A DNA stretch of 64,000 nucleotides from Nitrospinaceae bacterium (lineage in GTDB: Bacteria > Nitrospinota > Nitrospinia > Nitrospinales > Nitrospinaceae): positions 62,001 through 126,000 of the forward strand of contig JAHELC010000007.1 of NCBI GenBank assembly GCA_024644405.1, in the 5' to 3' direction. Below the pieces are notes generated by a model that had not been told where the DNA came from, made no database searches, and saw only the letters and a program-made list of their open reading frames with translations. Below are positions 19,623 through 27,284 of the stretch, piece after piece; position 1 is the stretch's first letter, and each line of letters opens with the position of its first letter. The position numbers and the translations under genes are program-made.

Positions 19623-20783
19623 ATGAACCTTGAGCGCCATCAAAATTCGAATTTTCGAAGCATCCCAGCCCGTCACCGGAGGGTCGTTCACCTCTTGTTG
19701 ATTGGGATGCTTTTGTCGGCGCCGGGTTGCGGTTGGGCGGAAAAAGCATCCGATCTCAAACTGAACGTGCCGGACGGGGTCCAACTAACGGTGTTCGCGG
19801 ATAACGTTCCCAAAGCCCGGCACATGGCGTTCGACGACCAGGCCATCCTGTTCCTGAGCCGGGCGCGTGACGGCGCCGTGGTCGCCCTGCCCGATGACAA
19901 CAACGACGGCAAGGCCGACCGGGTGGTGTCCATCCTCGAGGGGCGCAGCGTGCCGCACGGCCTGGCGTTCGTGCAACTGGACTCCGGTTACTACCTGTAC
20001 ATCGCAGAACAGGACCAGGTGGTCCGCCTCAAACGCACCGCTAAGCCTTTCTCCTACGGCAAGCCCGAAGTGCTGGTTTCCGGCATCCCCACGGGCGGCC
20101 ATTCCACCCGCACCATTAAAATAAAAGATAAGAAAATGTACGTTTCCATCGGCTCGTCCTGCAACGTGTGCATCGAGGACACCCCGTTACGCGCCGCCGT
20201 CTGGCGTTACGACCTCGACGGCAAAAACGGCGAGTTATTTGCGGCGGGACTGCGCAACTCCGTGGGCATCGAGTTCTCGCCTTACTCCGGCGAGCTGTGG
20301 GGCGTCAACAACGGCCGCGACTGGCTGGGGGACGATCACCCGAGAGAGGAACTCAACATCATTCGCGAGGGAAAGCATTACGGCTGGCCGTACTGCTGGG
20401 AAAACCGGACCGCCGACCCCGATTACGGGGACCAGTACGACTGCGCCAAAACCGAACATCCGGCCTACATGTTCACCGCACACCAGGCCCCGCTCGGTCT
20501 CGAGTTCTACCGGAAGGGCAACCTGCCTGCGAAGTATAACAACAGCCTGTTTATTTCCTTTCACGGATCATGGAACCGCTCCGTCCCCGCCGGGTACAAA
20601 GTCGTACGCGTCATCCTCAACGAAAATGGAGAGATCCAATCCGATGAAGACTTCATCACCGGCTGGCTCCTGCCGGGCGGCGACACACAAGGCCGCCCGG
20701 TGGATGTCCAACTCTCCCCCGACGGCGACCTCTACCTTTCCGACGATTCTTTAGGGGTGGTCTACAAAATCACGGGAAAATAA
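19623..20783 (+). CDS. Soluble glucose/sorbosone dehydrogenase-like beta-propeller protein
   Basis: 386 residues from the ATG at 19623, which has GGGGAGGATTCACC before it; an open frame extends to 19563 but lacks a ribosome site. An N-terminal hydrophobic segment (about 22-38, ending SAPGCGWAE) suggests export, with only a weak lipobox. The rest is the six-bladed propeller of the GSDH family: VPHGLAFV near 105, GGHSTRTI near 160, RNSVGIEFSPYSGELWGVNN near 210 and HYGWPYCW near 250. Members use PQQ to oxidise aldoses or sorbosone in the periplasm, but many have no known substrate. Cysteines near 180 (CNVC) and 250 (YCW) may form disulfides. It is a single gene, divergent from metH. Confidence 0.85.
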   Translation: MNLERHQNSNFRSIPARHRRVVHLLLIGMLLSAPGCGWAEKASDLKLNVPDGVQLTVFADNVPKARHMAFDDQAILFLSRARDGAVVALPDDNNDGKADRVVSILEGRSVPHGLAFVQLDSGYYLYIAEQDQVVRLKRTAKPFSYGKPEVLVSGIPTGGHSTRTIKIKDKKMYVSIGSSCNVCIEDTPLRAAVWRYDLDGKNGELFAAGLRNSVGIEFSPYSGELWGVNNGRDWLGDDHPREELNIIREGKHYGWPYCWENRTADPDYGDQYDCAKTEHPAYMFTAHQAPLGLEFYRKGNLPAKYNNSLFISFHGSWNRSVPAGYKVVRVILNENGEIQSDEDFITGWLLPGGDTQGRPVDVQLSPDGDLYLSDDSLGVVYKITGK

Positions 20784-20909
20784 CGGGGAGAACCAGATTC
20801 CGTTAAAATTTTGGTTTCAAAAACAATTTCCTTAACCCGAGCAAGTTTGTACTGTAAAATAAAGCTTTCTGTTAAGATGGATTGTAGATACTAACTTCAT
20901 TGCCATTCC

Positions 20910-21767
20910 ATGGTATCCCGGTTCATGAAATGCATCTGCCCCATTCTTGAAGAACCGACTCAGGTCATAGAAACCCCTTATTCCCAGGATCCCTGGCTCG
21001 TGGTCAAGTGCGTGAAAACCGGTTTGGTGTTCCTGGCCAATCCCCCCGACACGTCCCAACTGGAAAGCGATTATGGTTGGGAGAAAACAGCCGCAGCTGA
21101 AACAAAAAGACGCAAACAAGAGGAACCGGTAATCACCCGGATATCGGCTTTTGTTAAAGCGGTCAAAAGATTGCTGTTTTCGAAACGAAACATTATCTGC
21201 AGCCTTACGGAAAACTTCGTTCAAAACAAGGAGAAAGACCGGCCACTCCAATTCCTGGACGTGGGTTGCGGTTGGGGCCATCTTTTGGAAGAAATTCATC
21301 GTCGCTTCGCGCGCATGGGCCGAACCATGGTCCCCAACGGTATCGAAATTTCCAGGGAACTTGCGGAATATTCAAGGAAAAAAATCAGCCCGCTGGGCGG
21401 AAAACTAGTCTTTGCAAATGCCCTGGAAGGTTCGGACCAGTTTGCGGAGGGATCCATTGATGTGATCATCTTATCCTCCTTTCTGGAACATGAAAGCCAA
21501 CCTCTGGCTTTAATGAAAAAACTGCATCCGATTCTGGCCCCGGACGGCGTGGTGATACTCAAGGTTCCGAATTATGACTCCTGGAATCGAATCTTGCGAG
21601 GACGCAAATGGTGTGGATTCCGATTTCCCGACCACGTGAATTATTTTACTCCGGATACCCTGCAAAAATTGGCTCAGGCAGCCCACTTTACGATTGCCCG
21701 GCAAAATCTTCTGGACCGATCACCTTTAAGCGACAGCATGTACGCCATCCTCAAGAAATCGGCCTGA
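20910..21767 (+). CDS. Class I SAM-dependent methyltransferase
   Basis: 285 residues. The SAM-binding motif I is FLDVGCGWGHLLEEI near 112, with an acidic residue two strands later (NGIEISRELAEYSRK). The post-motif SIDVIILSSFLEHESQPLALM and KVPNYDSWNRILRGRKWCGF resemble the Methyltransf_23 group, which often modifies lipids, quinones or glycans. An N-terminal Cys-x-Cys (KCICP) may remain from a small zinc-binding head. A second ATG at 20925 is equally possible; neither has a clear ribosome site. Codon use is more AT-rich than that of the gene before it. Substrate unknown. Confidence 0.8.
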   Translation: MVSRFMKCICPILEEPTQVIETPYSQDPWLVVKCVKTGLVFLANPPDTSQLESDYGWEKTAAAETKRRKQEEPVITRISAFVKAVKRLLFSKRNIICSLTENFVQNKEKDRPLQFLDVGCGWGHLLEEIHRRFARMGRTMVPNGIEISRELAEYSRKKISPLGGKLVFANALEGSDQFAEGSIDVIILSSFLEHESQPLALMKKLHPILAPDGVVILKVPNYDSWNRILRGRKWCGFRFPDHVNYFTPDTLQKLAQAAHFTIARQNLLDRSPLSDSMYAILKKSA

Positions 21768-21811
21768 CCCGAGGATTCTCGTGACCATGTCTTTTGAGTT
21801 TCAAAATGGTT

Positions 21812-22687
21812 TCAGGTCTGTTTGCTTTCGCTTTCCCCAAACAACTGCTGATACAGGCTCGGCTTATCTTTCGCGCAGCGGAAGCCGACGTCGATGGTGT
21901 GGCGGATGGGGGACATCTTCTGGCGATATGACACGCGGGCTTTGAGGGCCATCACCTTCCTGTAGGACTTCTTCGGGAAATGACCGATGCCGAGGTACGA
22001 CATGCCACGCACCACCACGCGTTTGCCGAGATAGTGTTCCGGCTGCCAGATGTTGCCGGGATACGGCTGGTAGTAATCCCACACCCATTCCCACACGTTG
22101 CCAACCATATCCTCCGCTCCATACGGACTGGCCCCTTCCGGGAACGATCCGACCGGTTGCAGTCCCTGACCCCGTTTGGCTGTTGGTGACCGGCTGAGGT
22201 TGGCCTTTGTAAAATCGAACTCGACTCCCCACGGATACCGGAAATCATTCGGCCCGCGCGCGGCCTTCTCCCATTCCTGCTCGGTCGGCAGGCGCTTGCC
22301 CATCCACTTTGCATAGGCGTTGGCGTCGAAAAACGTGACGTCGGAGACCGGCAGGTGGTCCCAGCCTTCGGGATATTTCGGCCCGCGCCACAAGCGCGGC
22401 GGCTGGTGATCGGTCGCCTGCGTGAAAATGTAGTACTGCTGATTGGTCACTTCATACTTGTCGATGTAGAAGTCGGGCAGGTGCAGGCGCCTCTGCGGCG
22501 ACTCATCGGCGTACCACGGCTTGTCGAGTCCGAGGGCCAGCGCCTCGCCCTGATCATCAAATTCGTCCGTCCCCATGAGGAAATAGCCGGCGGGCACCAG
22601 CACCATACCCTCCGGCGGGGGCGGATCGCAGGCGTTGAACAACACAGCGCAAACCAAACAATTTAATGTGATAAATAATTTTTTCAT
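21812..22687 (-). CDS. SUMF1/formylglycine-generating-enzyme-like lipoprotein
   Basis: 291 residues with a lipoprotein-type signal (hydrophobic 3-18, Cys at 20). The FGE-sulfatase fold runs from VLVPAGYFLMGTDEFDD through FYIDKYEVTNQQYY, DVTFFDANAYAKWMGKRLPTE, PWG and MVGNVWEWVWDYY to GFRCAKD. The C-terminal region where true formylglycine-generating enzymes have two active-site cysteines (in a SYCYRYRC-like stretch) reads ALKARVSYRQK here and has none. It is therefore unlikely to activate sulfatases and is more like the PvdO/GldK-type structural or non-oxidase members. It is a single gene; no sulfatase is nearby. Confidence 0.85.
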   Translation of the reverse strand: MKKLFITLNCLVCAVLFNACDPPPPEGMVLVPAGYFLMGTDEFDDQGEALALGLDKPWYADESPQRRLHLPDFYIDKYEVTNQQYYIFTQATDHQPPRLWRGPKYPEGWDHLPVSDVTFFDANAYAKWMGKRLPTEQEWEKAARGPNDFRYPWGVEFDFTKANLSRSPTAKRGQGLQPVGSFPEGASPYGAEDMVGNVWEWVWDYYQPYPGNIWQPEHYLGKRVVVRGMSYLGIGHFPKKSYRKVMALKARVSYRQKMSPIRHTIDVGFRCAKDKPSLYQQLFGESESKQT

Positions 22688-22741
22688 GAGGATTAATAAG
22701 TGCTAGGGTGACCCATTAAATCCCTAAACTATACACGTTTC

Positions 22742-23725
22742 ATGGCCGGAACATCCAAAAAACCAATCGAACATATTTTGCTGGCGGACATCGGGAAGGA
22801 AAACCTCACGCAATTCTCGATGGACCCGCCCCCCGACACGCTGGTAGAGTCGATCCGGGAACTGGGGATCACCCACCCGGTGCTACTGACCCCTGCGGAC
22901 AAAGGATATCAAATTGTGTGCGGTCACCGTCGCGTCGAGTGCGCGCGCCTGCTGAATCTGGAAACCGTTCCCGCGTGGGTGCTGGAAGAGGCGCCCGCGC
23001 CTGCCGACATGCTGAAACGCAACCTCTTCGAGAATCGGGGTCACCGGACCTACAGCGATATCGAAAAGGGGTGGATTGTTCACAGGCTTAAAAACGCAGG
23101 CGTGCCGGAAGCGGAAATCATCAAAAACTATTTACCCCTGCTCGACCTGGAGCGCAGTAAAAAACTGTTTGCCGAACTCAACCAATGCGCCGCGTTTTCG
23201 GAAAGCCTGAGCGCTCTGCTGCATGGCCTGAAACTGCCGCTCCGTGTGTTTTTAATATTGTTGCGGTGGGATGAGGAGGCAAGGGCCGCCGCCACAACCC
23301 TGTTGGACGCCCTGCGCCCCGGCGCCAACAAGTGCCGCGAGCTTTTGGAGCTGACCGATGAGACGGCGGTGAAAGAGAACACCTCGCCGCATGAAATTTT
23401 GAACCGGGAAGCAATTCAAAAACCGCTTAACGACGCGGACCTTTCCCCACACGAAAAATATGATGCCATTCACAAGCAGTTACGCCTGTGGCGCTACCCG
23501 GTGCTGACCGACCTCCAGAAACAGGTCTACCGGGCCATCGACCAGCTGAAGCTCGACGGCCGGATCAAACTACGCACCCCGGAGAATTTCGAGAGCGATC
23601 AATTTAAAATCGAGTTGCAATTCAAAACCCGTCAGGAATTCGTCGCCCAGGTTGAAAAATTGTTTCGGGTCACTGATTCCGAAGCGCTCGACGAATTGAT
23701 CCGTATTTTCAACAATTTAAAATGA
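22742..23725 (+). CDS. Orphan ParB/Spo0J N-terminal-domain protein
   Basis: 327 residues. The first 100 form a ParB-like nuclease/CTPase domain: IEHILLADIG, LVESIRELGITHPVLL and GYQIVCGHRRVECARLL, whose GHRR is the CTP/DNA-handling motif. NLFENRGHRTYSDIEKGWIV follows as in ParB proteins. The middle could hold a helix-turn-helix (about 135-180); the C-terminal 100 residues (KYDAIHKQLRLWRYPVL onward) do not resemble the ParB dimer domain. No parA ATPase or parS-like repeats are adjacent. A role in DNA binding or transcriptional control is likelier than segregation; the target is unknown. Confidence 0.75.
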   Translation: MAGTSKKPIEHILLADIGKENLTQFSMDPPPDTLVESIRELGITHPVLLTPADKGYQIVCGHRRVECARLLNLETVPAWVLEEAPAPADMLKRNLFENRGHRTYSDIEKGWIVHRLKNAGVPEAEIIKNYLPLLDLERSKKLFAELNQCAAFSESLSALLHGLKLPLRVFLILLRWDEEARAAATTLLDALRPGANKCRELLELTDETAVKENTSPHEILNREAIQKPLNDADLSPHEKYDAIHKQLRLWRYPVLTDLQKQVYRAIDQLKLDGRIKLRTPENFESDQFKIELQFKTRQEFVAQVEKLFRVTDSEALDELIRIFNNLK

Positions 23726-23875
23726 CTACGGCTGATTACAGCCCTGGGACCCAATATTTCCTACAATATGTGAGAAATTGCCCAAAATATACTTGCCATT
23801 GCCGCCATTCAAGTTCATAATGCGCCATCCCTTAAACACTCAATTCTAAATGGTTTACTGGTCCCGGAGGACCCC

Positions 23876-25108
23876 TTGGATCTGAAAGAGGCGCGTTCCT
23901 ATCTCAACTACCTGCTGACCCTGAACATCCGCGGTGAGGAAGCGTTCGGCCCGATGGCTCTGGCCTTTATCAAGGACAACAACCTGGGCGGCATCGGCCT
24001 CGAACCGGAGGAACAGTTCGGCCTGTTGATGGCGACGGTGGCTTCGCTGGCGGACGAGCCGAAACGCTTCAGCCTGAAGCTGGAAATGCTCCAGAAGACC
24101 CGGGACCTGCTCTCCCAGACGCGCTACTCGAACACGGATCTTGCGCGCCAACTCGATTACGATATCAAGAAAACCGAATCGGAACTGAAGATTTACAACG
24201 ATGCCATGCGCCCCGCGCCGCGTACCGATGCCCAGGAGGTTCAGCAACTCGTCGTGCAAACCGATATCCCGGATTATTTTCTCGACGTCGCCCAGAAACG
24301 TGCGTCGGAGTATTACCAGAACAAGTTCAGTCTCAGCAAGCAGGCCAAGACTGCGCAAAATTTCACCGGCGGACCGCGCAAGTTCGAACCCGACAACAAG
24401 GACGTGCACCGCGAGTTCCCCGGCGCCTGCGCGCCGTTCATGAACTCGCGCACCAACGCATTCCACATGATGCTGCCGTTCGATCTCAAGATCAGCAAAA
24501 AGCCGGACGATCCGCTGGACGCGGGCTCGCGCATCTTCTACACCAAGTTCGGCTACTCGTTCCCGCTGGCGTATGAGATGGACAAGCTGATCAGCTATCA
24601 GGACGGGCAGGCGCTGGAAATCGCGCTGGACGATCCCAACCTCCTGTTTGTGTCGTTCTCCCGCGTGAAGGAAAAGGATTTCAAATTTCAGGGCGACAAG
24701 CCGGAAGTGCCGCCGGAATACGCGTACCCGGCGACTGTGCTGGAACGGTTGGGCACGCTCGGCACTTATGTGCAGATCGTCTCGAATTTCAAAGTATGGT
24801 TCGATTCAACGCAGGTTTCCGTGTTGGTCACCGGCGCGCCGGATTTGTACGAGTACGGGCTGCAGGGCGGCTCCGGCCTGATGACCCGCAGTCACGCGTC
24901 CGACAAGATCCCCGCGTATGCCGAGTCGACCAAAGAACCCTGGCAGGAGGGACTCAGCTTCAACTTCGTGAATATTCACCTGACGCTCAGCCCCGGCACC
25001 GACACCGCCGTGGTTCCCTACAACACGCCGCTGTTCACCGTCTACCCCGTCCACAACCGGCAGAATTTTAAATTTATCGACAAGTACAAGATACCGAAAT
25101 CAGGATGA
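23876..25108 (+). CDS. Conserved-looking protein of unknown function
   Basis: 410 residues, unrecognised. The start is a TTG with GGAGG five bases upstream; the nearest ATG (23850) is out of frame. The first 130 residues are helical and charged (RSYLNYLLTLNIRGEEAFG). After a proline-rich link, about 180-400 looks like a beta-rich domain (FGYSFPLAYEMDKLISYQDG, LGTLGTYVQIVSNFKVWF, LVTGAPDLYEYGLQGGSG, HLTLSPGTDTAVVPYNTPLF). There is no signal peptide, membrane segment or obvious catalytic motif. It is GC-rich, like the dioxygenase-methyltransferase gene 500 bp downstream and unlike the small AT-rich gene between them. No function is proposed. Confidence 0.7.
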   Translation: MDLKEARSYLNYLLTLNIRGEEAFGPMALAFIKDNNLGGIGLEPEEQFGLLMATVASLADEPKRFSLKLEMLQKTRDLLSQTRYSNTDLARQLDYDIKKTESELKIYNDAMRPAPRTDAQEVQQLVVQTDIPDYFLDVAQKRASEYYQNKFSLSKQAKTAQNFTGGPRKFEPDNKDVHREFPGACAPFMNSRTNAFHMMLPFDLKISKKPDDPLDAGSRIFYTKFGYSFPLAYEMDKLISYQDGQALEIALDDPNLLFVSFSRVKEKDFKFQGDKPEVPPEYAYPATVLERLGTLGTYVQIVSNFKVWFDSTQVSVLVTGAPDLYEYGLQGGSGLMTRSHASDKIPAYAESTKEPWQEGLSFNFVNIHLTLSPGTDTAVVPYNTPLFTVYPVHNRQNFKFIDKYKIPKSG

Positions 25109-25137
25109 ATATCGATGAGTGATTGGAGAGAGTGATC

Positions 25138-25479
25138 ATGTTTGGACCCAGATTTACAAAATTTTTCAATACTCCCTTAGTCACAGATGAAGTTCGCGCA
25201 ACGTTTTATAAATTTTTATTTTCATCATTGATACTTGTAAACCTTGTTCTTTCAGGCCTGGCGATTGCAATACTGCTCAAAACTTTTCAAATGAATGGCT
25301 ACGACGGTGACCTGGTCGTCTTGAGTGTGATTACGATTTCTTCGCCCATAATTCTGTGTATTCTATTGTTAGGCGAACTGATTCCCCGCTACAAACCCGG
25401 CGCGAGGCATGTCAGCCGATTTTTAATTTTGTTTTGCGTGCTTACGATGATTGCAAACAATATTACCCTGCATGTTTAA
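25138..25479 (+). CDS. Small three-helix membrane protein
   Basis: 113 residues from the ATG at 25138, with GGAGAG 9 bases upstream; a TTG at 25123 in the same frame is less likely. There are three hydrophobic segments (about 25-48, 57-80, 90-110) separated by short charged loops. No family recognised. Its AT-rich base composition differs from both neighbours. It begins 29 bp after the 410-aa gene, so the two are probably cotranscribed. Confidence 0.6.
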   Translation: MFGPRFTKFFNTPLVTDEVRATFYKFLFSSLILVNLVLSGLAIAILLKTFQMNGYDGDLVVLSVITISSPIILCILLLGELIPRYKPGARHVSRFLILFCVLTMIANNITLHV

Positions 25480-25627
25480 AACCCGTAATACCTTCAATTA
25501 ATTGAACTTTCTCGCATCACCTGTCAATTTCCTCCAACAATTAAAATTTTCTGCCCTATATTATTAAAGTAGCGTTTTCGCGGGATCGTTGCAGAACATT
25601 CGATTCCTCCACTCAATCAGGAACACC

Positions 25628-27271
25628 ATGGCGGCCATGAACAAACATCGTTTGCCTTTTGCCATCCAGGATCTGATCCGGATGCTGGAGGAGACGAAGG
25701 ACCTCACCCCGCGCAAGGCGCGCGAACTTTTGCTTTCGGCCAACCTGCAGGCGGAAGACCTCGAACCCTGGTCGGAGCTCGAACACCCGATCCGCGACAG
25801 CTACGGACGCAAACTGGTGTTTGACGGCGGCTATTTCGAAATGATGGTCATGTCGTGGACGCCGGGGGATTTCTCCGCCATACACGATCACGGCTATACC
25901 GAGTGGGGCGCAGTGCAGGTGTTCGGTCCGGCGGAGCACTCGGTCTTCCTGGTGCAGGACGGCGACATCACCACCCTGTCGCGCGCCGAAGTGAAACCCG
26001 GAGAAGTGATGTCGGTGGGGCATCAACTGGTGCACCAGCTGGGCAATCCGTCCAACACCAATTTCATGAGCTTCCACATGTACGGCTGTTACGAAAAGTC
26101 CAAGGGCGGCATCACCGCCGACGCGCGCATCTTCGATCTCGAAGAAAACACCATACAACGCACCGACGGCGGGGTGTTCTTTGCCATGCCGGAGAACCAG
26201 ATCAAGCGCCGCGAGCCGGGACCGCATCCCGATTACATCACCTGGCTGCGCAACGTCATCGAACTGAAAAACCGCATCGACCGGGTCCAGCGCCACATGG
26301 AGCTGCCGGCCGACCTGGAACAACGCGACGCCGGTGTTATTCAGAAACTGTGTGATACCTCCAACTGGCAACGATTTGTGAACGATCTGTTTCCGCACGT
26401 CGAACCCAATACCGGCCACATGAAGGACATGGGCTACTGGCGGCTGTTGCGCAACGAACTCATTGCCGCCGCCAAGGTGCAGAAGACCTTGTTGTTCCCG
26501 AACGACGAGGGCGATCCGTTTTACACCTACGCTGAGTTGTACGATGACGTCGTCGGCCAACCCTGCCTCGACGAATTCATCGCTGAATATTTAAAATTCG
26601 TTTTTGAAAAATACAAGATCGGGCGGGACACGGTGAAATTGCTCTCCATCGGTTGCGGTACGGGGATCGTGGAAGGTTACATGATTCAAAAACTCGGCCT
26701 GCCGGGCGATCGTTTGTTAGGCATCGACAAGTCGGAGGCCATGGTGCAGGTGGCGTCGCGCCGCATCACCGCCAAGGCGGAGGACATCCTGGCGCTGGGC
26801 GATCAAACGTGGGACGTCACTTACTGCGGACTCAACGTGTTTCAATATTTGTCGCCGGAGCAGTTGGACGAAGCGCTGGCGGTGACGGCACAGATCACCC
26901 AGCCCGGCGGATACTTTATCGGCGACTTCATCACGCCGGATCATATACGGACCTATCCGCACGTGATCCGGTCTAAGACCGGTAACGTCATCTCCCTTCG
27001 CAACCCGGTGCTGATCGAGGAAGGCAACTACACGTTTCAACAGAGCGAAATTTTAAACGTCAGTAAAAATAACGACCGGTTACTGATCACCAACGAAGGC
27101 AAACACCTGAGATTTCTGCCGCCGATGTGGCGCCTCCGGCAGGAATTTGAAAAAGCGTTCAAAGGCAAAGTGGATATTTATGATGCCGTGACGCTCCAAC
27201 CCATCGGCGACAAAGCCGACACCTGCCCCTCCACCCGCTACCTCCTCGTCGCGCAAAAAAAGCCAGCGTGA
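25628..27271 (+). CDS. Cysteine-dioxygenase-like cupin fused to a SAM methyltransferase
   Basis: 547 residues from the ATG at 25628 (AGGA upstream); an upstream TTG at 25589 is less likely. The N-terminal part (about 15-215) resembles thiol dioxygenases. It has the iron-ligand histidine pair in FSAIHDHGYTEWGAVQVF and a third histidine in GHQLVHQLGNPSNTNFMSFHMY, where the family has H-x-V-G-N. A helical linker follows (about 220-330). A class I methyltransferase domain follows (about 330-530), with motif I LLSIGCGTGIVEGY, an acidic residue in LLGIDKSEAM and the post-motif DVTYCGLNVFQYLSP. Type I cysteine dioxygenases oxidise a small thiol to its sulfinate. A fused methyltransferase suggests coupled modification of one substrate, but this is inference. 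The gene is convergent with uvrC and shares its terminator region. Confidence 0.8.
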   Translation: MAAMNKHRLPFAIQDLIRMLEETKDLTPRKARELLLSANLQAEDLEPWSELEHPIRDSYGRKLVFDGGYFEMMVMSWTPGDFSAIHDHGYTEWGAVQVFGPAEHSVFLVQDGDITTLSRAEVKPGEVMSVGHQLVHQLGNPSNTNFMSFHMYGCYEKSKGGITADARIFDLEENTIQRTDGGVFFAMPENQIKRREPGPHPDYITWLRNVIELKNRIDRVQRHMELPADLEQRDAGVIQKLCDTSNWQRFVNDLFPHVEPNTGHMKDMGYWRLLRNELIAAAKVQKTLLFPNDEGDPFYTYAELYDDVVGQPCLDEFIAEYLKFVFEKYKIGRDTVKLLSIGCGTGIVEGYMIQKLGLPGDRLLGIDKSEAMVQVASRRITAKAEDILALGDQTWDVTYCGLNVFQYLSPEQLDEALAVTAQITQPGGYFIGDFITPDHIRTYPHVIRSKTGNVISLRNPVLIEEGNYTFQQSEILNVSKNNDRLLITNEGKHLRFLPPMWRLRQEFEKAFKGKVDIYDAVTLQPIGDKADTCPSTRYLLVAQKKPA

Positions 27272-27277
27272 GGCTGG
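27255..27277 (-). terminator. Intrinsic terminator of uvrC
   Basis: On the minus strand CCAGC-CTCAC-GCTGG forms a short hairpin followed by C and seven T. It lies inside the last codons and stop of the convergent dioxygenase-methyltransferase gene, whose poly-lysine end supplies the T run. Confidence 0.65.
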
Positions 27278-27284
27278 ACCCAAT

